Source of the DNA: Brevibacterium spongiae
Lineage (GTDB): Bacteria > Actinomycetota > Actinomycetes > Actinomycetales > Brevibacteriaceae
Reading direction: 5' to 3'
DNA: 64,000 bases
Assembly (NCBI RefSeq): GCF_026168515.1
Contig: NZ_CP093443.1
Location: forward strand, 4,030,001-4,094,000
Below are positions 51,518-59,251 of the stretch, piece by piece. Position 1 is the first letter of the stretch. Each line of letters begins with the position of its first letter. The notes beneath the pieces were generated by a model that ran no database searches, had not been told where the DNA came from, and worked only from the letters and a program-made list of their open reading frames with translations. Both the position numbers and the translations under genes were made by a program.

Positions 51518-52724
51518 CGGATCTGAAGGTCCGCAGCGTGCGGTCCCGCCCGATGGCGAACGAGGCGGCCACGGCGATGAGGCTCGCGGCCGTGATCATC
51601 GCACCCGTTCCGAAGAGTCCGGCGACGAGGCCGATGAGCGGGTTGACCACGACCTGCGGGGCTTGTTGGACGACGATGAGCAGACTCTGGAATCTCGACA
51701 CCTTAGCTGCCGGAGCCAGCAGGACGTAGGCTGGGAAGACGTGCGCGGTGAAGACCACGACTCCGACACCGACGACGACGGTCGCTGCACAGGCCGCCCT
51801 CCAATCGGTCGACACAGCCAGACCGAGGAGTCCTGCGGCCACGATGCACGGTCCGAGGACCATCGGGATCGACACCCGATCCGCGATGCCGCGCCAGGCG
51901 AAGACGGCGCTCATCAGCAGACCCCCGGCGATCCATCCGGATTCGATGAGTCCCGCCTCGGCGGCGGTCCATCCGCGTTCGCGGGCGGCCAGGGGAATGC
52001 CGAGGAGGACCGCCGGGATCACGGCGCCGGCCACGATGGACACCCCCGTCAGCAGGGCCGGGACTCCCGGTGTCGTCCGGGCAGCTCGCACCCCGTCGAC
52101 GATTCCGCGCATGCTGACCGGATTGGGCAGGTGCTCCACGCGCCGAGGCGGTCGGATCGCGAGCAGTGTGAGGAGCATGATCAGGCACCCGAGCACATCG
52201 AGCAGGGCCACCCCGGAGAGGCTGATGATTCCGATGAGGATTCCGCCCAGCGGCGGAGCGATGGTGCGTGCCAGCTGCGCGGCCATGCCCGATCGGGCCA
52301 TGGCTCTGCCCAACGAGCCCTCGGAGACGAAGAGTCGTGGGAAGACTCCGACGGCGGGTCGGTAGAACGCGGCCACCGCCCCGATGAGCACGGCGGCCGT
52401 CAGCAGGACCGGCGGCGGGGTCGACCAGGCTGTCACGGCGAGCGCGAGCCCTGAGCCGATGACCATGAAGGCGAGTGTGCACGCGAGCATCACCCGGCGC
52501 GGCCCGAACCGGTCGGCGACCGCCCCGCCGAGCAGTCCCAACAGCACCGACGGCAGGACGGTGAGTGTGAATACCCAGGCGGCGAGGTGCGGTCCGTGGC
52601 CGGAGGCGACCCACGTCAGGGCGAATCCGAGGACTCCGGTGCCGAGTTCGGTGACGACCGAGGTGAACACCCACGTGGTGAATCCCTTCGGCAGCGGGGC
52701 TCGGCCCCTGCCTGAGATCCCCAT
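51507..52724 (-). CDS. MFS exporter (drug-efflux type)
   Basis: 405 residues, 12 helices. 'GLLGGAVADRFGPRRVMLACTLAFMVIGSG' in form holds the loop 2-3 motif of efflux MFS proteins, and 'FPRLFVSEGSLGRAMARSGMAAQLARTIAPPLGG' in form resembles macrolide-efflux and enterobactin-exporter proteins. It is ten bases downstream of a MerR-type regulator gene and probably controlled by it. ATG 52724 lacks a good ribosome site, so translation may depend on the upstream gene. Confidence 0.82.
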   Translation of the reverse strand: MGISGRGRAPLPKGFTTWVFTSVVTELGTGVLGFALTWVASGHGPHLAAWVFTLTVLPSVLLGLLGGAVADRFGPRRVMLACTLAFMVIGSGLALAVTAWSTPPPVLLTAAVLIGAVAAFYRPAVGVFPRLFVSEGSLGRAMARSGMAAQLARTIAPPLGGILIGIISLSGVALLDVLGCLIMLLTLLAIRPPRRVEHLPNPVSMRGIVDGVRAARTTPGVPALLTGVSIVAGAVIPAVLLGIPLAARERGWTAAEAGLIESGWIAGGLLMSAVFAWRGIADRVSIPMVLGPCIVAAGLLGLAVSTDWRAACAATVVVGVGVVVFTAHVFPAYVLLAPAAKVSRFQSLLIVVQQAPQVVVNPLIGLVAGLFGTGAMITAASLIAVAASFAIGRDRTLRTFRSESD

Positions 52725-52734
52725 GGCGCGGGGC

Positions 52735-53874
52735 TCAGACCCGGCGCGGCATGACGAGGGCCACGAAGTCGGGTTGGCTGGGAGCCCGCCACACGAGGGG
52801 ATCGGCGTCGCCGCCCCAGTCGCAGATCAGTTCGTCGCCGACGGCCGCCTCGGCGATGGCAGTCAGTGAGGCGACGGAGAGTTCGAACCTCTCCGATTCT
52901 CCCGGAAGGAACACCCCGGTGCCCGGCGACCGGCCCGCAGTCTCGTCGACGAGCCGCAAGATCTCGTTGCGCCGAAATCGGCTTCTGCCTCGCCGGCGAG
53001 CGACAGCCGCCTCCACAGTGCGGCCGATATCGGGGAAGCCGCGGTCGGGCTGTGTCAGGGTCGTCGACTCCCCGTCGGAGTCCTCCAGCGAAACGTGCAC
53101 CTGTTCGGGGCGGTCGACGGATCCGCCGGTGACAGCGATCGTGAAGGCCACCTCGGTGCTCTGGATCAATGGCGAAATGAGCGCCGAGGCGGTGACGACC
53201 GTCGACGCGCCGACCGGCCCGGGCGCCCCGTCTGCAGCCGACGGAGCGTCGACCTGGGCGGGGATGCGCATGCGCGCCATGAGCATGAAGCCGTCGGTCA
53301 CGGCCAGGGTGAGAGCATCGGTCCTGATCTCCACGCACAGGTCGTCGAGGGGCGGATCGGCTGTGTCGGTGTCCTTCGGCCGTGCCAATTGGCGCACCGC
53401 AGCGGCGAGCACGGCGGAGTCGACTCGGGCGCGGCTGACCCGCGGCGTCTCGGACCGGGATCGGAGCACCGCTTTGAGGTCGTCGACCAGCGCCGCGGCG
53501 GAATCGGCTCGGCCGACCGCTTCCGCGAGCCAGTCGTCGAGCAGGGCTCCGGCGGTCGCCGGTTCGCTGTCGAGGATGGTGCCGATCGTGCGCAGCCGGA
53601 ATCCTGCATCGCGCAGTCGTCGGATCCAGATCGCCCGTTGCTGCTGGTCGAGTCCGTAGTAGCGGTAGCCGGTCCGGTCCTCGACGTGTGCGGGTCTCAG
53701 AAGTCCGCTGCTGCCGTACTCGCGCAGAGCGCTGGCGCTGAGCCCGACGGCGCGAGCGAAGTCACCGATCGTCTGCAGCGACCGGCTCGTCGACTGCTGG
53801 CCTCCGGTGACATCGGCGGTTCCGGTGGCTTCGGGTTCGCGCGTGGACTCCATGGACCCATCATCGACGTTCAC
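52735..53874 (-). CDS. MerR-family regulator fused to a DNA sliding-clamp-like domain
   Basis: 379 residues. N-terminal MerR winged helix at about 35-105 ('TIGDFARAVGLSASALREYGSSGLL', 'DRTGYRYYGLDQQQRAIWIRRLRDAGF' in pieces) and a short coiled helix. The C-terminal 230 residues resemble the beta subunit of DNA polymerase III: 'TDALTLAVTDGFMLMARMRIP', the interdomain 'DRGFPDIGRTVE', and the closing strand 'DFVALVMPRRV' (compare the LIMPMRL end of DnaN). This is not an ordinary MerR ligand domain. Start GTG 53874 or ATG 53853; neither has a good ribosome site. Followed at ten bases by an MFS exporter, so it likely controls it. Similar MerR-clamp fusions are, as far as I recall, known in other actinobacteria without a known role. 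Confidence 0.78.
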   Translation of the reverse strand: MNVDDGSMESTREPEATGTADVTGGQQSTSRSLQTIGDFARAVGLSASALREYGSSGLLRPAHVEDRTGYRYYGLDQQQRAIWIRRLRDAGFRLRTIGTILDSEPATAGALLDDWLAEAVGRADSAAALVDDLKAVLRSRSETPRVSRARVDSAVLAAAVRQLARPKDTDTADPPLDDLCVEIRTDALTLAVTDGFMLMARMRIPAQVDAPSAADGAPGPVGASTVVTASALISPLIQSTEVAFTIAVTGGSVDRPEQVHVSLEDSDGESTTLTQPDRGFPDIGRTVEAAVARRRGRSRFRRNEILRLVDETAGRSPGTGVFLPGESERFELSVASLTAIAEAAVGDELICDWGGDADPLVWRAPSQPDFVALVMPRRV

Positions 53875-54000
53875 CCCGACTGAAGGTCAAGAGTCCGGGA
53901 GAAGTCGCTGCCATCCCCCGGCACCCCCTCATCGCCGCCGCACTCGGCTGAGTTCGACGACGCGACGACGCTGAGTCCTACTCCATGAGTAAGCAGGCCC

Positions 54001-55377
54001 CTACTTCGCGACGAAGTGGAGGCGCTTGTTGACGAACTCGCCCATCCCGATCGGGCCCATCTCACGGCCGAAGCCCGAGCGCTTCACTCCACCGAAGGGA
54101 ATCTCCGCAGCCTCGGCGGCGATGGTGTTCACATGCGTCATACCGACTTCGAGGCGAGAGGCCACCCGGTCGGCGCGGGCCTCATCGGTGGAGAACACCG
54201 ACCCGCCCAGCCCGAGGGCACAGTCATTGGCGAGCTCGAGAGCCTCCTCGTCGCTGGACACCTTGAACACGGTGGCTACGGGTCCGAAGATCTCCTCCTC
54301 GTAGGACTCGGAGTCCCGGGGCACGTCGACGAGCACGGTCGGCGAATAATAGGCGGCCCGTCCTTCGCCGAGCTCCCCGCCGACCAGCACCCGTGCACCC
54401 TCGGACACGGCCTTCTGCACCTGCGCGTCAACCGTCTCGGCCGCGGCGCGGGTCGACAGCGGCACGTATTCTCCCTCGCCCAGTTTCGCGGGGTCGCCCG
54501 GCTTCAGCCCTGTGCCCAGCTTCACGAGCTCGGCGACGAACTCGTCGTAGATGTCGTCCATGACGATGAGGCGTTTGTTCGAGTTGCACACCTGGCCGGC
54601 GTTGTAGGTGCGGAACTCCCACGCCTCGCGAGCCACAGCGGCGACATCGTCGGCATCGAGGACGACCATCGGGTCGATGCCGCCGAGTTCGAGCACTGCC
54701 TTCTTGAGGTTCTGCCCTGCCTGCGCGCCGATGATCGCTCCGGCCCGTTCGGATCCGGTCAGGGACACGCCTTGGACGCGCGGGTCGGCGATGATGGCAG
54801 CGATCTGATCATGGTTGGCGAACAGGTGGGAGTATCCGCCCTCGGGCACTCCGGCGGCGCGGAAGATCTCTTCGATGAGCAGGGCCGAGCGTCCGCAGAT
54901 GTCGGCATGCTTGAGCATGATCGTATTGCCGAGCACGAGGTTCGGTGCGGCGAAGCGGGCGACCTGGTAGTAGGGGAAGTTCCACGGCATGACACCGAGC
55001 AGGGCACCGATCGGCAGGGCCTCGATGCGCGCGGTGCCGGGGATCGTCGACGGAATCTGGTAGTCCGTGGCGAGGGTGGGGCCGTGCACGCCGTAGTACT
55101 CGATGATGTCGGCGGCGAATTCGACCTCGTCGACGGATTCGGCATAGGACTTGCCCATCTCGGTCGAGATCGTCTTCGCGAGTTCGTCCTTGCGCTCATG
55201 GAAGATCTCCGCGGCGCGCCGGACGATGCCCGCACGTTCCTGGATATCGGTGTCCTTCCAGGTCAGGTACGTGGTGTGGGCGGCGGAGACGGTGGTTTCG
55301 ATCTCGGCGTCGGTGGCCTCTGTGAAGGTCTCGACGATCTCTCCGGTGGCGGGGTTCTGGACGCGGTAGTTCGACAT
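54001..55377 (-). CDS. gabD: NAD(P)-dependent succinate-semialdehyde dehydrogenase-like aldehyde dehydrogenase
   Basis: 458 residues, aldehyde dehydrogenase superfamily. Catalytic C264 in 'NAGQVCNSNKRLIV' and general base E230 in 'AVLELGGIDPMVV'; cofactor region 'VMPWNFPYYQVARFAAPNL' and 'GVSLTGSERAG'. The length and the 'ALPIGALLGVMPWNFP' region match the short NAD(P)-dependent succinate-semialdehyde dehydrogenases of actinobacteria. It would turn succinate semialdehyde (from 4-aminobutyrate) into succinate; other aldehydes are possible. It stands alone behind selB on the same strand, with its own promoter and palindrome. Confidence 0.88.
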   Translation of the reverse strand: MSNYRVQNPATGEIVETFTEATDAEIETTVSAAHTTYLTWKDTDIQERAGIVRRAAEIFHERKDELAKTISTEMGKSYAESVDEVEFAADIIEYYGVHGPTLATDYQIPSTIPGTARIEALPIGALLGVMPWNFPYYQVARFAAPNLVLGNTIMLKHADICGRSALLIEEIFRAAGVPEGGYSHLFANHDQIAAIIADPRVQGVSLTGSERAGAIIGAQAGQNLKKAVLELGGIDPMVVLDADDVAAVAREAWEFRTYNAGQVCNSNKRLIVMDDIYDEFVAELVKLGTGLKPGDPAKLGEGEYVPLSTRAAAETVDAQVQKAVSEGARVLVGGELGEGRAAYYSPTVLVDVPRDSESYEEEIFGPVATVFKVSSDEEALELANDCALGLGGSVFSTDEARADRVASRLEVGMTHVNTIAAEAAEIPFGGVKRSGFGREMGPIGMGEFVNKRLHFVAK

Positions 55378-55445
55378 TGAATGCAGCTCCTCATAAGTCG
55401 TGGCGATCGTCGCCCGAGACGGGCGCGATTGATCACTTCACGATT

Positions 55446-55460
55446 GATTGTAATACAATC
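55446..55460. promoter_or_regulatory. Perfect palindrome in the aldehyde dehydrogenase promoter
   Basis: GATTGTA-A-TACAATC, seven bases on each side of one centre base. On the minus strand TACAAT (55452-55447) is a good -10 box for the dehydrogenase gene, so a bound repressor would block it. It looks like a GntR- or MarR-type operator; no such regulator gene is adjacent. Confidence 0.6.
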
Positions 55461-55469
55461 TTTGCTCGA

Positions 55470-57440
55470 TCAGCGAGCGACTTCGCGATGCGTGGTGTCG
55501 ATCCGTCGGGTCCATCCGCGCGAGTCGAGGTGCTCGAGTAGGGGGATGACGGTCCGCCTCGTCGTCTCCAGTGCTTGTCTGGCCTGGCTCGTCGTGAACG
55601 GCTGGTCGAGTCCGGCGAGGATCCGCATCGCCTGCGCCGGCGTGTGCGGTGAGACGACGATCCCGTCGCCGAGGCGCAGCACCCTTCCAGCTTTTTCGGC
55701 GACCGCGAGCTCCCGCGCTCCGAGCCCGAGTTCACGGAGGTCATCGGCCTCGGGTGCAGCGAACGGTGAGGCGGCCAGGCGCCGTTCGAGTTCGGCGATT
55801 CCGGGTTCGGCCGCACCGAGGTCGGCCGCGTGGCCGGGTGGGCGGACCATGCCGTCGACCGATTCGAGACCGGCACGTGAAATGACCGCACCCAGCAGCG
55901 TGCGAGTCGCTGCGGCAGACGCATCGGGCAGGGGCAGAGTCGTTCGCCCGTTCCCCGTGCCGGTCCGGCGCAGCGCCTCGGCTATGGCCTTGACGGGGAC
56001 TCCCGGCGCCATCGGTTTGGCCGCGAGTTCGCGGGTGACCAGGGATTTCGCTGTCTCGACCCACGCGGTCAGCGCGGGGCCGTGGACAAGCCACTCACCG
56101 ACGGACTCGATGTCCGCAGGCAGCGCGGCAGCCCCGGCGTCAGCACCGGCGGCTGCCTCAGCTCCGTCACCGGCAGTCACCTCAGCCTCTCCCGGCACCG
56201 GCAGACCGAACCGGGTGAGGACGGAGCGTTCGACGGCTCCACGGCGGGCCACCTCGGCGAGGATATCGCCCTCATCCGGACGTTCAGCCAGCTCGCGGCC
56301 CCGTCTCACGCCGGCACCACGACGGTTGAGCTCGGGCGGGTCGACGTCGAGGACAAGCAGTCCGGCATAGACGTTGCGGCTTCCGGGCGCGCGGAGCACG
56401 ATGCGGTCGCCGACCTGCAGCGGCAGGGGCCGCTCGAGGGTGATCCGGGCGTGGTCGGCGTCGAAGGCGCGCAGATGCACGGGCACGGCGGCCGTGCCGA
56501 TGTGCGCCATGAGTTCGTGGACCCCGGAGTCGAGGTCCTCGCCCATCGTGCGGCGCACATCGCCGATCGTCACGACCGGCCAGGCGTCGGGAGTGAGCAG
56601 GACGTCGCCGCGATGGAGGTCCTCGGCGGGGACGTCGCGCAGGTTCACGGCCACGCGGGCCTGCGGGGTCACCTCGGCGACGGAGGCGTTGCGGGATTGG
56701 AGACCGCGGATGGTCACGGACCGGTCGATCGTCTCGCCGTGCAGGTCGACGCTTTCGCCGGTGCGCAGGGTCCCGGCGGTGAGCGTGCCCGTGACGACGG
56801 TGCCGGCGCCCTTGATCGTGAACGCGCGGTCGATCCACAGTCGCACCCGCGCCGAGGTGGTCGGGTCCTCGGCGGTGGCCGTGAGCTGGTCGAGGACGTC
56901 GATGAGTTCGGGCAGCCCCTGACCGGTCGTCGCGGAGACCGTGACGATGGGCGCGTCCGCCAAAGGCGTGCCGCGCAATTGGGCGCTGACCTGGGCTTTC
57001 GTCGACTCGATCGTGTTCGGGGCGAGGTCGGCGCGGGTGATGACGACGAGACCGCGAGTGATGCCGAGGGCCGCGATCGCGTCGCGGTGGTCACTCGACT
57101 GGGCCTGCCAGCCCTTGTCGGCGGCGATGACGAAGCAGGCGATGGGAGCGGGGCCGAGTCCGGCGAGCATGTTCGCGAGGAACTTCTCATGCCCGGGCAC
57201 GTCGACGAAGGCGAGCTCCCGTCCTGAGGGCAGGGTCGTCCAGGCGAAGCCGAGGTCGATGGTCAGTCCGCGCTTCTTCTCCTCGGCCCACCGGTCGGGT
57301 TCCATCCCGGTCAGGGCGTTCACGAGGGTCGACTTTCCGTGGTCGACGTGCCCGGCGGTGGCGATGACGAAGGTGCCGGCGGTGGGCATCTTCGGTGAGG
57401 TCGTGTCAGTGGGTCGGGTCGTGTCAGTGGGGTCTGGCAT
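55470..57440 (-). CDS. selB: Selenocysteine-specific elongation factor SelB
   Basis: 656 residues. N-terminal EF-Tu-like GTPase: P-loop 'GHVDHGKSTLVNAL', 'FVDVPGHEKFLANM' and 'VVITRADL'; then the translation-factor beta barrels ('FTIKGAGTVVTGTLTAGTLR') and four C-terminal winged helices ending 'TRRTVIPLLEHLDSRGWTRRID'. SelB brings Sec-tRNA to the ribosome and recognises the SECIS hairpin through its last winged helices. GAGGAGAC precedes ATG 57440. It is 11 bases behind selA. The C-terminal linker has Ala/Gly-rich stretches. Confidence 0.95.
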   Translation of the reverse strand: MPDPTDTTRPTDTTSPKMPTAGTFVIATAGHVDHGKSTLVNALTGMEPDRWAEEKKRGLTIDLGFAWTTLPSGRELAFVDVPGHEKFLANMLAGLGPAPIACFVIAADKGWQAQSSDHRDAIAALGITRGLVVITRADLAPNTIESTKAQVSAQLRGTPLADAPIVTVSATTGQGLPELIDVLDQLTATAEDPTTSARVRLWIDRAFTIKGAGTVVTGTLTAGTLRTGESVDLHGETIDRSVTIRGLQSRNASVAEVTPQARVAVNLRDVPAEDLHRGDVLLTPDAWPVVTIGDVRRTMGEDLDSGVHELMAHIGTAAVPVHLRAFDADHARITLERPLPLQVGDRIVLRAPGSRNVYAGLLVLDVDPPELNRRGAGVRRGRELAERPDEGDILAEVARRGAVERSVLTRFGLPVPGEAEVTAGDGAEAAAGADAGAAALPADIESVGEWLVHGPALTAWVETAKSLVTRELAAKPMAPGVPVKAIAEALRRTGTGNGRTTLPLPDASAAATRTLLGAVISRAGLESVDGMVRPPGHAADLGAAEPGIAELERRLAASPFAAPEADDLRELGLGARELAVAEKAGRVLRLGDGIVVSPHTPAQAMRILAGLDQPFTTSQARQALETTRRTVIPLLEHLDSRGWTRRIDTTHREVAR

Positions 57441-57451
57441 GGTGGGTCTCC

Positions 57452-58855
57452 TCAGGCACCGTCACCGAGGCGGCCGAGCACCGCGGTGACGGCGGCGGCG
57501 AGGCGGTCGTCATCGGTTTCGGGCACGCAGCGGAGGTCGACGAGGCATCGTCCCTGGTGGACTCGGGTGACGATCGCGGGATCGCCGGTGCGCAGCGCCG
57601 GTGCGCAGCCCTCGGGCAGTTCGACCGCCCAGCCGGGCAGCGGCACTCCGGGCGCTCCCCCGCCGCCGACCCGACCGTCGTGGGCCACGATGGCGGCGCC
57701 GACCGCCTCGGCGAGGGTTGCGGTGCGTTCGCGCAGCCGGTCGAGGTCGATGTGGAGGGCGTCGTGGATGGGATTGGAGGTGTGGGTGATCGTCGCTTCG
57801 AGGGCGGCGAGGGTGAGTTTGTCGGTGCGCAGCGCCCGGGCCAGGGGGTGCTTGGCGACCCTCTGCACGGCCTCGGTCCGGCCGAGGATGAGTCCGGCTT
57901 GGGGGCCGCCGAGGAGTTTGTCGCCGGAGACGATGACGAGGTCGGCCCCGGCGCGCAGGGCGGTGTCGATGTCGGGCTCGTCGGGCAGGGCGGGATCGGG
58001 GGTGAAGAGTCCGGAGCCGAGGTCGACGATGAGCGGCAGCTCGTGCTCATCGGCGAGTGTGCGCAGCTCGGCGACCTCGACCGAGGAGGTGAAGCCTTCG
58101 ACGCGGAAATTGCTTGTGTGCACCTTGAGCAGGCACGATGTGTCCTCGCCGATGGCGTCGGCGTAGTCGGCGAGGTGGGTGCGGTTCGTTGTTCCGACTT
58201 CGCGCAGCCGTGCTCCGGTGGTGGTCATGAGGTCGGTGAGCCGGAATCCTGCGCCGATCTCGATGAGTTCGCCGCGGCTGATGATGATCTCGCCGGGGCT
58301 GGCGTCTGACCGCGCTGTCGACGGTGAGTGCACGGGGTTCGGCGCGGTGTCTCTCTTTGCACCGGATCCTGCCCCTGTCCCCCGGTTGCGCAGTGCCGTG
58401 ACTGCGAGCAACAGGGCGGCGGCTCCGTTGTTGACGACGAGGGCGTCCTCGGCGGCGGGGCAAGCCTGCAGAAGTGCCGCCTTCGCCCGGGTGCCGCGTT
58501 TGCTGCGACGGCCCGAGACTAGGTCCATTTCGACGTCGACGTAGCCGGCCGCCTCGGTGACGGCTTGTGCTGCCGCGGGTGAGAGTGGTGCTCGGCCGAG
58601 GTTCGTGTGGACGAGGATGCCGGTGGCGTTGAGCACCGGGGTCAGGGAGGAGGCCGCACGGGAACCGAGCTTGGAGATGATGGTGGGGGCCACCTCGGCG
58701 ACCGGGATCTCACCGGTGCGAGCCGCAGTCTGCACCTCGGCGATGATCGCCTTGATGGTCGCCTGGTTGAGGTGCTCACCTGCAGCGATGACCTCCGGAT
58801 CGGCGAGGAGGCGGTCCGTGCGCGGAATGTTGCGACGCGGGTCGGTTGCGACCAT
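57452..58855 (-). CDS. selA: L-seryl-tRNA(Sec) selenium transferase SelA
   Basis: 467 residues, PLP enzyme turning Ser-tRNA(Sec) into Sec-tRNA(Sec) with selenophosphate. The N-terminal tRNA-binding part is followed by the PLP fold: 'VLNATGILVHTNLGRAPLS', 'NNGAAALLLAVTAL', and the PLP lysine in 'SGDKLLGGPQAGLI' (near residue 312). A 20-residue Ser/Pro/Ala-rich insert at about 175-195 is unusual. ATG 58855 has AAGGAGG seven bases upstream. The longer open frame beyond it runs through tRNA(Sec) and is not coding. Together with selB and selC it forms one leftward unit. Confidence 0.95.
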   Translation of the reverse strand: MVATDPRRNIPRTDRLLADPEVIAAGEHLNQATIKAIIAEVQTAARTGEIPVAEVAPTIISKLGSRAASSLTPVLNATGILVHTNLGRAPLSPAAAQAVTEAAGYVDVEMDLVSGRRSKRGTRAKAALLQACPAAEDALVVNNGAAALLLAVTALRNRGTGAGSGAKRDTAPNPVHSPSTARSDASPGEIIISRGELIEIGAGFRLTDLMTTTGARLREVGTTNRTHLADYADAIGEDTSCLLKVHTSNFRVEGFTSSVEVAELRTLADEHELPLIVDLGSGLFTPDPALPDEPDIDTALRAGADLVIVSGDKLLGGPQAGLILGRTEAVQRVAKHPLARALRTDKLTLAALEATITHTSNPIHDALHIDLDRLRERTATLAEAVGAAIVAHDGRVGGGGAPGVPLPGWAVELPEGCAPALRTGDPAIVTRVHQGRCLVDLRCVPETDDDRLAAAVTAVLGRLGDGA

Positions 58856-58956
58856 CTGGCCTCCTTGGATGTGCCGGCACGGGTGCGCGAGCCGAAGTCT
58901 CCCCACGGTTCTCGGCACCGCTGACCGTGACGATCGGCGTCGGCGCGGACGATGTC

Positions 58957-59051
58957 TGGCGGAGGCGGACGGGAATCGAACCCGCCAGACCGAGATGCTC
59001 GGTCTCACTGGTTTTGAAGACCAGGGCGCCCACCAGGACACGGACGCCTCC
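58957..59051 (-). tRNA. selC: tRNA-Sec, anticodon TCA
   Basis: 95 nt including an encoded CCA. Acceptor GGAGGCGT/CCGCCTCC with discriminator G; six-pair D stem (GTGTCC/GGGCGC) with a four-base loop; anticodon stem CTGGT/ACCAG with loop CTTCAAA giving UCA; a long variable arm with an eight-pair stem (AGACCGAG-CAT-CTCGGTCT); T arm with TTCGATT. These are tRNA(Sec) traits. The eighth acceptor pair is T-C, so the 13 pairs read as 7+6 rather than the usual 8+5. About 100 bases upstream of selA on the same strand. Confidence 0.93.
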
Positions 59052-59251
59052 ACGCCGATCCTATCGCGGAAGCGAATGACGATGGTGCGGTGACCGAAGC
59101 AGACAACTGGACTCCCGTACAGTGGGCCGGTGCCAGGTGTGCAGCGGTGCGGTCCTGATCTTCCGACCGAGTTCACTCAGCATTCGCTCAGGCTTCTCCA
59201 TGGGCGGCCTAAGGTGACAAGGTTCCCAGCCATCATCGCTCGAAGGTCATC

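Noticed and set aside
58856..59176. Upstream extension of the selA frame
   Set aside because: It passes through tRNA-Sec; ATG 58855 with AAGGAGG is the evident start.
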